Positions 54,791 to 64,000 of a stretch of DNA of 64,000 nt are shown here, one piece after another; the stretch's first letter is position 1; each line of letters starts with the position of its first letter. Origin of the DNA: Bacteroidota bacterium (GTDB lineage: Bacteria; Bacteroidota; Bacteroidia; Flavobacteriales_D; Crocinitomicaceae); NCBI GenBank assembly GCA_030148165.1, contig JASBTZ010000013.1:1-64000 (forward strand), written 5' to 3'. The notes under the pieces were generated by a model. That model saw nothing but the letters and a program-made list of their open reading frames with translations, was not told the DNA's origin and made no database searches. Position numbers and translations under genes: made by a program.

Positions 54791-56329
54791 ATGGTACAAA
54801 AGGACGATAATCTAAAAGACATTATTTCGCATTCTAAGGAATACGGATTTGTCTTTCCTTCATCTGAAATATACGATGGGCTTGCTGCAACCTATGACTA
54901 TGGTCAGCTGGGTGTTGAACTCAAGAATAATATCAAAGAATACTGGTGGAAAGCAATGGTTCACATGCACGAAAACATTGTGGGCGTTGATTCCGCAATT
55001 TTCATGCATCCTACAACCTGGAAAGCTTCTGGTCACGTAGATGCTTTTAATGACCCACTCATTGACAATAAGGATTCCAAAAAAAGATATCGTGCCGATG
55101 TATTGTTAGAAGAATTTGTCGAAAAAATTCGCCAGAAGATTCAGAAGGAAGTAGAAAAAGGAAAAAAACGCTTCGGCGACGATTTTGATGAAGAGCAATT
55201 TCTCGCAACCAATCCTAATGTACTGCGAAATCAAAAGAAAATTGAAGAGACGGAAGAACGCATGAGAGCAGCACTGGAAAGTTCTGATCTAGAGGCTATC
55301 TATAATTTGATTGTTGATCTCGAGATAGTTTGTCCGGTATCCGGATCTAAGAACTGGACAGAAGTTCGACAGTTCAACCTCATGTTCTCAACCGAACTGG
55401 GCTCTGTGGCCGGAGATGCAGCGACCATATACCTGAGACCGGAAACGGCGCAGGGGATTTTCGTGAACTTTCTTAACGTTCAGAAAACAGGTCGCATGAA
55501 GATTCCTTTTGGAATTGCACAAATCGGAAAGGCTTTCAGAAATGAGATCGTTGCCCGTCAGTTTATATTCAGAATGCGTGAATTTGAACAAATGGAGATG
55601 CAATTCTTCGTTCGTCCCGGAGATGAAATGAAGTGGTATGATTACTGGAAAGAACAGCGTATTAATTGGCATAAAGCGCTCGGCCTTGGAGAAGATCGGT
55701 ATCGTTTTCACGATCATATGAAGCTTGCACATTACGCCAATGCTGCCTGCGATATAGAATATGATTTCCCAATGGGATTCAAGGAATTGGAAGGTATTCA
55801 TTCGCGGACAGATTTTGACTTAAAACAACACGAAGAGCATTCCGGGAAGAAGTTGCAATACTTCGATCCGGAATTGAATGAGAGCTACGTACCTTATGTT
55901 GTCGAAACTTCTATTGGATTGGATCGAATGTTCTTAGCCGTATTGAGCAGTTCATATAAAATGGAAGATCTGGGTGACGGTAAACAGCGAGCACTTCTTT
56001 CGATTCCTCCTGCTCTCGCTCCATATAAAGTTGCTATTATGCCTTTGACGAAAAAGGATGGGCTTCCGGAAAAAGCAAGAGAAATTATGGATGCCATGAA
56101 ATTGGACCTTAATTGTATTTATGATGAAAAGGGTGCAGCGGGTAGACGCTATAGAATCCAGGATGCAATGGGAACACCGTACTGTGTCATGGTCGATCAC
56201 CAAACATTGGAAGACAACACCGTAACCATCAGAGATAGAGATACGATGGAACAGGAACGTGTTAACGTTGACGATTTACATCAGATTATAGGAGACAAAG
56301 TAGCTATGCACAAACTGCTTACGTCTTAG
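54791..56329 (+). CDS. glyQS: Glycine--tRNA ligase (single-chain, alpha2 type)
   Basis: KDIISHSKEYGFVFPSSEIYDGLAATYDYGQLGVELKNNIK; RPETAQGIFVNFLNVQ; GIAQIGKAFRNEI; PYVVETSIGLDRMFLAVL. Confidence 0.97.
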   Translation: MVQKDDNLKDIISHSKEYGFVFPSSEIYDGLAATYDYGQLGVELKNNIKEYWWKAMVHMHENIVGVDSAIFMHPTTWKASGHVDAFNDPLIDNKDSKKRYRADVLLEEFVEKIRQKIQKEVEKGKKRFGDDFDEEQFLATNPNVLRNQKKIEETEERMRAALESSDLEAIYNLIVDLEIVCPVSGSKNWTEVRQFNLMFSTELGSVAGDAATIYLRPETAQGIFVNFLNVQKTGRMKIPFGIAQIGKAFRNEIVARQFIFRMREFEQMEMQFFVRPGDEMKWYDYWKEQRINWHKALGLGEDRYRFHDHMKLAHYANAACDIEYDFPMGFKELEGIHSRTDFDLKQHEEHSGKKLQYFDPELNESYVPYVVETSIGLDRMFLAVLSSSYKMEDLGDGKQRALLSIPPALAPYKVAIMPLTKKDGLPEKAREIMDAMKLDLNCIYDEKGAAGRRYRIQDAMGTPYCVMVDHQTLEDNTVTIRDRDTMEQERVNVDDLHQIIGDKVAMHKLLTS

Positions 56330-56555
56330 AATGCTTTCGCTGACGATACATTCCAACCAAAACTACAATTAAAAATACCCAGGGTGCACTGTGAAGGACC
56401 AGGTCAAACCAGTCCATTCCGGTCATTGTACGGCCTAACCACAGATTTTTAAACTGTTTCCAGATATGTGCATGTGGGTAAAAAGGAGCTAATCCCAACG
56501 TCAGACACAAAATAATTGCTAACTGGAGATGCTTATTCATCGATAATCTCTTCAT
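56319..56555 (-). CDS. Small hypothetical membrane protein
   Basis: 78-aa ORF with two hydrophobic segments, overlaps upstream sterol desaturase gene by 23 bp; possible start at internal Met (MNKHLQ). Confidence 0.65.
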   Translation of the reverse strand: MKRLSMNKHLQLAIILCLTLGLAPFYPHAHIWKQFKNLWLGRTMTGMDWFDLVLHSAPWVFLIVVLVGMYRQRKHSKT

Positions 56556-57447
56556 TTCCTTTTCTTCTTTCTTTAAAAGGTTGGACTATATGCTGGAAAA
56601 AACCTGTAGGATAATTCTCAATGTCCTCAAATCCGAGTTCAATGTCGCGGCCACTGGACGGTATGTAATTCGTGCCGAATAGATAATCCCAGACACTCAG
56701 CGTTATTCCAAAATTCATCCCATGTGGATGTGATTTCGGTAATTCTTTTGCGTGATGCCAGATGTGCATTTTAGGATTATTAAAAATATACTTCAATGGG
56801 CCATAGTCCCACCCTACATTAGCATGGTTTAAATGACCGATCGTCGTTGCGAAAAAGTAGATGTAAAAAGCCTGACGAATATCAAAATTAAAGAGGTATG
56901 CGATAAAGGTGAATTTGAATACCTGATAGACAACGGACTCCATGAAATGGAAACGCAAATGAGCTGCAAAACCCATTTCGGTAACAGAATGATGTACTTT
57001 GTGGAATTTCCAAAGGAATTTATTCCGATGTAGGATCACATGTACACACCATTGCACAAAATCGTAGAGTAGAAAGTACAGGACGAATTGTACCCAATGT
57101 GGTAAATGTGAAAGGTCGATCAAATGTTCCGCAGGCAATCCGATCAGAGCCATCAACTTTCCAAATAACAAAAAAGTCGTTTTGGATAACGCAGCAAACA
57201 CGATCAGACCGAATAAAAAGTAATTGAAGAACATGTAAAAGGTATCGATCCAGAAATCTCTGCGTATCAACGGTTGTTTCTTTCGCCATGGGAAGAATAT
57301 TTCCAGGCTATAAACGACAATGGAAACAACGATTAGGAAGTAGAATCCGTTCGGGAATTTGAAGGGATCGGTAATAGCTCCCCAGAGATAGTTCCAGTAT
57401 CCCGTATAGGTTTTCTCTATGAGCTCCAAGACCTCCTGCATCATCAA
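56533..57447 (-). CDS. Sterol desaturase / fatty acid hydroxylase superfamily protein
   Basis: Multi-TM with histidine boxes HVILHRNKFLWKFHKVHHS, HLRFHF, HLNHANVGW, NNPKMHIWHHAKE. Confidence 0.93.
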   Translation of the reverse strand: MMMQEVLELIEKTYTGYWNYLWGAITDPFKFPNGFYFLIVVSIVVYSLEIFFPWRKKQPLIRRDFWIDTFYMFFNYFLFGLIVFAALSKTTFLLFGKLMALIGLPAEHLIDLSHLPHWVQFVLYFLLYDFVQWCVHVILHRNKFLWKFHKVHHSVTEMGFAAHLRFHFMESVVYQVFKFTFIAYLFNFDIRQAFYIYFFATTIGHLNHANVGWDYGPLKYIFNNPKMHIWHHAKELPKSHPHGMNFGITLSVWDYLFGTNYIPSSGRDIELGFEDIENYPTGFFQHIVQPFKERRKGNEEIIDE

Positions 57448-57450
57448 CTT

Positions 57451-57744
57451 TTAATCCAGGTATTTGAGCATTTTTGTCCATGGACCACCATTGTATGCCT
57501 CAACTCCGGCAGCTTTTAATTGTCCTTTGGCAGCTCCTGAACGCATTCCGGATGCACATACAACAATCACGGGTACCCCGAGACTCTTAATTTGTTTAAT
57601 CTTGCCTGGAATTTCCCCAAGCGGAATGTTTTCAGATCCTGGTGCCGCACCTCCTGCGTATTCACCCGGATTTCTCACATCGATAATAACCGCTCCTTCA
57701 TTGAGCAGTTTCTTGTAGTCGGTTTTCTTGAAGAGTCCTAACAT
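57451..57744 (-). CDS. Single-domain rhodanese
   Basis: GAVIIDVRNPGEYAGGAAPGSENIPLGEI...VIVVCASGMRSGAA active-site Cys loop. Confidence 0.92.
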   Translation of the reverse strand: MLGLFKKTDYKKLLNEGAVIIDVRNPGEYAGGAAPGSENIPLGEIPGKIKQIKSLGVPVIVVCASGMRSGAAKGQLKAAGVEAYNGGPWTKMLKYLD

Positions 57745-57762
57745 AATGCGAATTAATTTCTA

Positions 57763-57770
57763 CAAATCTA
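57763..57770 (-). promoter_or_regulatory. -7 box TAGATTTG upstream of the rhodanese gene
   Basis: Minus strand TAGATTTG 18 nt before ATG 57744. Confidence 0.4.
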
Positions 57771-57802
57771 ATGACAGAATAGCGGTAAATCTGTAACCAA
57801 AG

Positions 57803-58114
57803 TTACTCTTTCGTTTTTTGAAGGTAGACGCGATATCCAATCAGCGCTGGAATACCGAAAATAAATATCACTGCTGTAACCATGCCGCTTGTGGTCAAAT
57901 GAAAATCAATGATTGTTTCCATGTTTTCTTCCGAATGACCGATCCCTACAAAATAAGAAAGACTCAATGAATGAGGCTCGGTAACTTGTGTAGCACCAAC
58001 TTGATGGATTATTTCACCATCGAATAATTCGATCGGTATAAGAAATAATACCGCACTGATCACTATTGAAATAGCAATAGCATATGCGATTGATTGTTTT
58101 ATCTCAGGTTTCAC
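57803..58114 (-). CDS. Hypothetical membrane protein (GTG start proposed)
   Basis: VKPEIKQSIAYAIAISIVISAVLFLIPIELF...; two TM segments; ORF-track start 58159 lies upstream of a TAACTTTG box at 58133-58140. Confidence 0.65.
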   Translation of the reverse strand: MKPEIKQSIAYAIAISIVISAVLFLIPIELFDGEIIHQVGATQVTEPHSLSLSYFVGIGHSEENMETIIDFHLTTSGMVTAVIFIFGIPALIGYRVYLQKTKE

Positions 58115-58132
58115 CTTGTAATTTGTATAGAA

Positions 58133-58140
58133 CAAAGTTA
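58133..58140 (-). promoter_or_regulatory. -7 box TAACTTTG upstream of the hypothetical membrane protein
   Basis: Minus strand TAACTTTG, 18 nt before the GTG at 58114. Confidence 0.4.
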
Positions 58141-58157
58141 CTCTTATTTTTACAGGC

Positions 58158-59264
58158 ATGAAGTCGAAACTTGGCTATTTATGTGGCTCCGTGAGCTGGG
58201 GTGGACTGGAAATGAATCACGTTCGAAATGCTAAATGGATGCAGGAGCGCGGATATCAGGTGTGTTTTCTTTGTGTGAATGATTCTCCGGTAGCAAAATA
58301 TGCAAACGAGCAAGGTGTTCCGACTCATTTCATTGAAAGACATAAGAAATACTATGATTTCAAAAAGGCTTCGAAACTGGCTGATTATTTACTTAAGAAT
58401 GAATACACACATGTGTTGATCAGGTCGAATGAGGACATGTCAATTACTGCTGCTGTAAAGCGCAAGCTAGGAAAAAAGATCTTCACGGCTTACTTTATGG
58501 AAATGCAACTAGGTGTCAAGAAGACCAACCTCTTTCACACCATTCGATACAGCTATATTGATCTTTGGTCTTGCCCTTTGAATTGGCTTGCAGAACAGGT
58601 TGAAACGATGACCAAATTTAAAAATCAACTGGTTGTCATTCCATCGGGAATAGATCGCTCATCCTTTAACATCTCCATCTCCCAAGAAGAAGCCAGAAAG
58701 TTACTCGACCTACCTTCCGGGAAAAGAATTTTTGGACTTATTGGCCGGTTTGATCCACAGAAGGGTCAACTTTTATTACTTGAAGCTACAGAACTTGCTA
58801 AGAATAAAGATTTTCATGTGGTTTTACTCGGTGAGCCAACTGTTAATGAAGGAAACGACTACTTTGAAGCCATGAAGGCGAAGATCGACTCAGAAGGACT
58901 AAATGGTCGTGTTTCTATTCGTCCATTCATGCAAGATGTTTCTCCTTTCTTTCGAGCTGTCGACTGGTTTGTGATGGCTACCAAGGCAGAAACCTTCGGT
59001 ATGGTGACAGTCGAATCCCTAGCTTGCGGCACGCCTGTATTAGGAAGTAATGCGGGTGGAACTCCGGAAATACTAACCGGAGGCGAAACCAAAGGAGGGG
59101 TACTTTTTGAAACACTCAATTCAAAAGATCTGGCAGCTAAGATTGATCAAATATGCCAGGAAGAATTGCAAATTCCCGAAAAACAGCTAATGGAAATGGC
59201 GAAAAAGTATGATCACCATAGGGTTTGCGAAATGGTCGAAAAGGCACTTCAGGTAACTGTTTGA
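58158..59264 (+). CDS. GT4-family glycosyltransferase
   Basis: VIPSGIDRSSFN, FGLIGRFDPQKGQLLLLEA, TKAETFGMVTVESLACGTPVLGSNAGGTPEIL. Confidence 0.94.
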   Translation: MKSKLGYLCGSVSWGGLEMNHVRNAKWMQERGYQVCFLCVNDSPVAKYANEQGVPTHFIERHKKYYDFKKASKLADYLLKNEYTHVLIRSNEDMSITAAVKRKLGKKIFTAYFMEMQLGVKKTNLFHTIRYSYIDLWSCPLNWLAEQVETMTKFKNQLVVIPSGIDRSSFNISISQEEARKLLDLPSGKRIFGLIGRFDPQKGQLLLLEATELAKNKDFHVVLLGEPTVNEGNDYFEAMKAKIDSEGLNGRVSIRPFMQDVSPFFRAVDWFVMATKAETFGMVTVESLACGTPVLGSNAGGTPEILTGGETKGGVLFETLNSKDLAAKIDQICQEELQIPEKQLMEMAKKYDHHRVCEMVEKALQVTV

Positions 59265-59307
59265 TAATCTTTTCAGTATAATGTCGTTAGATTAGCACGT
59301 ACTGCGG

Positions 59308-60858
59308 ATGAATCTGTACTCAAATAAACAAAAATGGAAGATCGTTCTTCTTGTCTTTGCCCTGCTTTTAGTAGGTGCATCGCTATTTGTGTCCAATGAG
59401 ATTGTATCAAAAGTAGCTCAACGCGAAAAGGATCGTGCACAGCAATGGGCCGGCGCTATTAAAAAGAAAATCGAGCTGGTGCGTCTCACGAATAACACCT
59501 TTTCGAAGCTTCGTGAAAACGAACGAAAGAAAATGGAAGTCTGGATCGATGCCACCAAGGAAGTATCGAAAGCAACAAGTCTGGATGTTCAGATGAGCTA
59601 TGAATTCCCCTTAAAGATCATAAGCGAAAACAAAGATATCCCCGTTATCGTCCTCGATGACGATCAACTCGTATCCGGTTTTAGAAATCTGGATTTTGAT
59701 ACAAGCGATTTAAGAACGGCATACCCGGATATATCCTCCAGGGAACTGACTCAGTTAATGGAAGACTCTCTGGTTGCCCTGGCTAATTCCTGGAGTAAAA
59801 AAAACCCTTCCTTCACCATTGAGATTTATGAAGGCTTATTCATGACCTATTACTACAACGATTCAAAAGAAATTGAGCGACTCGAAACGGAACGAGATTC
59901 TTTAATCCAGTCTTTCAATAACGATCTTATAAATAATGAGAGTCTGGTTCCGGTCTTACTGGTCGATTCTACATCGAAAGAGATCATCGGAACTAATGTA
60001 GCGGAATACAATGACCCGAAAAAGGTAGACCAGTATATCAGCGATATGTCTGCAGCCAATACTCCAATCATCATCGATTTTAAAAGTGGCCAAAAAAGCA
60101 TTTTGTACTACGATAATAGCCCGGAATTGAAACAATTACAGTATTTCCCTTATATCCAGTTTCTCTTGATCGGATTGTTTGCACTGATTGGGTACATCAT
60201 CTTCAGTACATATCGAAAGGCTGAACAAAATCAGGTTTGGGCAGGAATGGCAAAGGAAACTGCTCATCAACTCGGAACTCCTTTATCTTCCCTCATGGCT
60301 TGGATTCAGATGTTGGAGTCTCAGGATATCGACCCGATGGTAACTCAGGAAATGCACAAAGATGTTGACCGATTGAATAAAGTGACAGACCGCTTTTCCA
60401 AAATCGGTTCCGGTGCACAAATGGATTGTGATAATTTAAGTGAGACGGTTGATGGTGTTATGAGCTACTTAAGACCACGCATATCGGATAAGGTCGACGT
60501 ACTTACTGAAATTCCTATGAATGTTGTAGTGAAGCACAGTCGCTCTCTCTTGGAATGGGTAATCGAAAACATCTGTAAAAACGCCGTTGATGCAATGGAG
60601 GGTGAGGGAAAATTAAAGGTGTCCATTGTCAAAAATAGCGACTGGGTCCACATTGATATTACCGATAACGGTAAAGGAATTCCTTCGAATCAGTTTAAGA
60701 CCATCTTCGAGCCGGGTTATTCAACGAAAAAAAGAGGTTGGGGTCTTGGACTTTCTCTTGTAAAAAGAATCATTACCGAGTACCACAAAGGCAAAGTATT
60801 TGTGCTCGAATCACAGGTCAACGAGGGAACCACTTTCAGAATTAGTTTGCCCTTATAG
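59308..60858 (+). CDS. Sensor histidine kinase
   Basis: N-terminal TM and extracytoplasmic region; GMAKETAHQLGTPLSSLMAWIQML H-box; ICKNAVDAMEG N-box; DNGKGIP, GWGLGLSLVKRI. Confidence 0.93.
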   Translation: MNLYSNKQKWKIVLLVFALLLVGASLFVSNEIVSKVAQREKDRAQQWAGAIKKKIELVRLTNNTFSKLRENERKKMEVWIDATKEVSKATSLDVQMSYEFPLKIISENKDIPVIVLDDDQLVSGFRNLDFDTSDLRTAYPDISSRELTQLMEDSLVALANSWSKKNPSFTIEIYEGLFMTYYYNDSKEIERLETERDSLIQSFNNDLINNESLVPVLLVDSTSKEIIGTNVAEYNDPKKVDQYISDMSAANTPIIIDFKSGQKSILYYDNSPELKQLQYFPYIQFLLIGLFALIGYIIFSTYRKAEQNQVWAGMAKETAHQLGTPLSSLMAWIQMLESQDIDPMVTQEMHKDVDRLNKVTDRFSKIGSGAQMDCDNLSETVDGVMSYLRPRISDKVDVLTEIPMNVVVKHSRSLLEWVIENICKNAVDAMEGEGKLKVSIVKNSDWVHIDITDNGKGIPSNQFKTIFEPGYSTKKRGWGLGLSLVKRIITEYHKGKVFVLESQVNEGTTFRISLPL

Positions 60859-63800
60859 ATTTTGCATATCCACTGCTCGCATGGATATAAAGGCTTTCAG
60901 AACGACATCGCCGATATCGGGTACTTCTACATGGATTAAATATAACCCGCTTGCTATAGGAATATTCGCGTGATTAACCAGCGTCCAATCCAGGTAGGTA
61001 ATCGGACTATCCTTTTTAAAGCTCTTGACCAATTTACCCTGTGAATTATAGATTTTAATATTACAACGCTCCGGAAGATTCGTGATCTTAACTCTGGTAT
61101 CGAGTTTGTTTCGCTCATATTCTGAGTATGCGTAATATGGATTCGGAACAACATTAATAATGCTTAGTGCATCCGCCAATTGGTCCGCAACTCCCACTTC
61201 CGTAGCAATGTCATCCATGTTCCAGGAATACATTGGTTTCCCGTTATTTTGTCCCGTAGCGTTAAAGTTCTTATACTCTTTATTTAAACGGAGCTTGATC
61301 TCTACGTCGGTTGATAATATATCTTGGCCTGGCGTTAAGTACGGATAGGCGATCCAACTTAAGGACCCATATGTAAATCGCTTCTCCGGAGCATTATTCA
61401 TTTCAACAAGTAACATATTCTGATATAACACATTCGTCACCGCATTTTCAACTGTTGCCGGATCGTACGCAGGATGATCATATCCCAATAAATAATTATT
61501 TGTACTCTTATTATTGTAGCTAAATACATATACAGGGTGCATTCCTCCCATCACCGGATTACCCAATGCATTAAACACTTTATCTGATGGATTCCAAATC
61601 ATGTCGCCTCCATTATCAGAAATAAGGAATGAATTCTCTCCAAAGGCCATGTATAATCTCGCTCCCGATTCCAAATCGATCGCGTAACCAGGAAACCATC
61701 CTAAACCAGTTGTCCCCGAACCATCTGGATTACCATTCTTGTCAACAGATGTACTTTTACGCATCTCGCCCGGTTCGGCATTGCCAATATTCAATTGAGC
61801 ATCCCTTCCCAATTCAATAACCGGACATCGGGTCCACTTTGACTTATCATTCGTAATAACGATATCAACGCTTGGGCAAAAACTAATTGACGCAGCATTC
61901 TTTGCAGATGCCGGGTTCGGGTAGTTGAAATATGCCAATGGCATGTAATCCGCCTGATATCCGACCAATCGATGAGGCGCGATCCCTCCCGATAACACAT
62001 TCTCATATAAAGCTGTTGGATCCGCATTCAATTCGTCCCGATAGTTACATGGATTCAGCCAGTCCTCAGCCGGTGCAGGTGTACAATCAACCAGTGGGTC
62101 TGGATCATATGTTCCAGATCTAACCCAATTCGTTGGGAAGAACTGGTCATCATCTTCGATAAATGACATCCAACGTTTTGAGCTATCCGAGAATTTAATG
62201 TCTGCACTGATAAAATCGGTCGTTCTGGCCTCAACGCCACCAACTGCACCCTCCGGTAAAAAATACTTAACCTGATTGATCTGCACGGAAACACCCCATT
62301 GCGGTATCAACTGCTCGTTGTCTGAAGCAATCGTTAGTTCAGAGCTTACTGATTCAAGCAACGGTCCATTCTCATACGCATAGCGATTGATGACCCAGGA
62401 TGCGGTATCTGCCCCATTACTGTTCGTAGGATTGAACTCTTCAAATACACATTCGAAATAGCCATTCGCCACGTTAAGTGGATCGATTACCTTAATGTTG
62501 ATAGGCCCCGAACCATATTCATACGTTGGCGTATTTAAATAACCATTATTAATGATATAATCTTTCGAGCCTTGTGTCAATTCAAGTGCACGTCCACCGT
62601 TACCGTATCCATCCAATCGTGTTATTCTTGGACTCGAACCATATTGAATTTGTTGTAACGTTCCATTTGCTTCCGGACTCGGGTTATGCGGAATCCCCGA
62701 TTGTACTCTGATTTCACCAATGGCAGCTTTTCTACTTGCGATGTACGGTTTTTGCTGACCATCAATTAACAAGGGATCATTCGGATCATACTCTTTGTAG
62801 TTGTTGTAAGCATATGCTACCGCCACAAAATAATAAGTCTTGAAGTTAATCAGTGTTCGGTCCCCCTGAGCAAATGCATCTTCTTTAATGCTGAAGCTGT
62901 GTTTAATACCATCATCTGCTCCATCCACTTTTTCAACAGGGATTGCGGCCTGAATGTGTTCATCAAATTCAAAATTGATCAATCGACCTACACCATCTTT
63001 TACATCACACTGCGCTATCAATCTAGCCTTCGTAGGATCTTCAATATCAGAAACTGAAGCACTCTCATCCTTCAATTGATAGATCTGATATCCTTGAAAA
63101 CGATAATTCTTATCTGCTGTAGAGTCAGCTGCAATAAAGGGGTCAAATTCGATATACTCCTCTTTATAATTATTGGAACTGATTGAATTACTAATAGTCA
63201 ATATCAACTCGTTCTCCAATTCTTGAATGGCAAGCTCCGGAGCGTGAGGTGCGTCGAGCACCTTAAAGCAGTTCTCAAATAATGACTGCGCCTTGTCGTC
63301 TGCACGTTGAAGTGCTTCCACCGAAGCAAAGGGATCTCCGCCTGCTGAACGCGCCCATACTACTCCAACAGTAATGTTGTTAACGGCTCCAGGCTTGAGA
63401 ATAAAAGGTCCTGCAGATTGAACAAACCTACGGTCATACGGAGGATTGTTTGCCGTCTGTTCAGTCCAGGTTGCCTGTGGTACACCATCCGTTCCCCAAC
63501 CAAGAGGATCAGTGTCTCCCGGGAACATGAAGTCACACTCAACATTCGGATCAGCCTGTGGATCTGAAATATGTCCTGATCCACCATAATAAAACGGGGT
63601 TCCGTCTTTCCAGAATCCTCTCAGATAATTGTAATAATCTGCAGCAGATATAGGGTCCGTCTGATTGATATTTCCAGCTCCAACATTACTGTAGTACAAG
63701 AAACGACGCATTCCGTATCGCTCGTTGTCCACGATACCATCACCATAACCGATTCCGTTTAATGCTTCACCCGGACCAATACCAAAGGCATTGTCAATGC

Positions 63801-63999
63801 TGTCGTTGTCCTGATAAGGCCCTTCAAAAAAGTCCACTCCAACTGCCGGAGGGCTAGTCCCGTATCCTAAGAATCCCGAATTGTCTGCATCAAGGTTATC
63901 TCCATTGTAGTAATACCCCAGACCTCTGTTTACATCACAACCGACATAGTCGTCAAAAGGATCACCTAATGCACCATCTGTAAAACAACCGAAATAAGT
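60853..63999 (-). CDS. Large secreted protein with T9SS-like C-terminal domain (5' end beyond right window edge)
   Basis: Minus frame stays open to the window edge (TYFGCFTDGALGDPFDDYVGCDVNRGLGYYYNGDNLDADNSGFLGYG...DFFEGPYQDND); C-term VVPNPYYAYSEYERNKLDTRVKITNLPERCNIKIYNSQGKLVKSF...ASGLYLIHVEVPDIGDVVLKAFISMR. Confidence 0.85.
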   Translation of the reverse strand, partial: TYFGCFTDGALGDPFDDYVGCDVNRGLGYYYNGDNLDADNSGFLGYGTSPPAVGVDFFEGPYQDNDSIDNAFGIGPGEALNGIGYGDGIVDNERYGMRRFLYYSNVGAGNINQTDPISAADYYNYLRGFWKDGTPFYYGGSGHISDPQADPNVECDFMFPGDTDPLGWGTDGVPQATWTEQTANNPPYDRRFVQSAGPFILKPGAVNNITVGVVWARSAGGDPFASVEALQRADDKAQSLFENCFKVLDAPHAPELAIQELENELILTISNSISSNNYKEEYIEFDPFIAADSTADKNYRFQGYQIYQLKDESASVSDIEDPTKARLIAQCDVKDGVGRLINFEFDEHIQAAIPVEKVDGADDGIKHSFSIKEDAFAQGDRTLINFKTYYFVAVAYAYNNYKEYDPNDPLLIDGQQKPYIASRKAAIGEIRVQSGIPHNPSPEANGTLQQIQYGSSPRITRLDGYGNGGRALELTQGSKDYIINNGYLNTPTYEYGSGPINIKVIDPLNVANGYFECVFEEFNPTNSNGADTASWVINRYAYENGPLLESVSSELTIASDNEQLIPQWGVSVQINQVKYFLPEGAVGGVEARTTDFISADIKFSDSSKRWMSFIEDDDQFFPTNWVRSGTYDPDPLVDCTPAPAEDWLNPCNYRDELNADPTALYENVLSGGIAPHRLVGYQADYMPLAYFNYPNPASAKNAASISFCPSVDIVITNDKSKWTRCPVIELGRDAQLNIGNAEPGEMRKSTSVDKNGNPDGSGTTGLGWFPGYAIDLESGARLYMAFGENSFLISDNGGDMIWNPSDKVFNALGNPVMGGMHPVYVFSYNNKSTNNYLLGYDHPAYDPATVENAVTNVLYQNMLLVEMNNAPEKRFTYGSLSWIAYPYLTPGQDILSTDVEIKLRLNKEYKNFNATGQNNGKPMYSWNMDDIATEVGVADQLADALSIINVVPNPYYAYSEYERNKLDTRVKITNLPERCNIKIYNSQGKLVKSFKKDSPITYLDWTLVNHANIPIASGLYLIHVEVPDIGDVVLKAFISMRAVDMQNL

Positions 64000-64000
64000 A

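Noticed and set aside
1-64000. tRNA/rRNA genes and prophage or defence islands
   Set aside because: None could be recognised by eye; a tRNAscan/Infernal run would be needed to exclude small RNAs in intergenic gaps

Overview
This 64 kb window is an AT-rich, gene-dense chromosomal segment that looks like Bacteroidota, probably Flavobacteriales. The evidence is several type IX secretion (T9SS) C-terminal sorting domains, a CHU_C/gliding-type C-terminus, DUF4270 and DUF349 proteins, and TAnnTTTG-type -7 promoter boxes. I saw no rRNA, tRNA, CRISPR array, transposase, integrase or phage module. Most genes are housekeeping or metabolic: HAAO, PurF-like, GpmI, HldE-C/RfaE2, PanD, PanC, GlmS, DusB, EngB, GlyRS and PaaZ. 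The accessory component is mostly cell surface: (i) a tandem pair of about 1,655-aa secreted paralogues (25458-35605), near-identical over most of their length but with a strongly divergent third internal module; (ii) a glycine-rich T9SS protein (48853-51708); (iii) an SBBP/PKD/CHU_C protein (802-4689); (iv) a large T9SS-like protein running off the right edge; (v) a two-SGNH-hydrolase plus MBOAT cassette (20861-25385) that looks like a surface-glycan O-acylation system. Other observations: eight of nine convergent gene pairs overlap or abut within 2 bp, strong intrinsic terminators sit mainly behind T9SS genes, and several -7 boxes lie 4-7 nt from start codons, suggesting leaderless mRNAs. 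I did not find an unmistakably new system. The strongest candidates are the module-swapped tandem adhesin-like pair and the SGNH/SGNH/MBOAT cassette. All family assignments come from reading the translated sequences; no database search was run.
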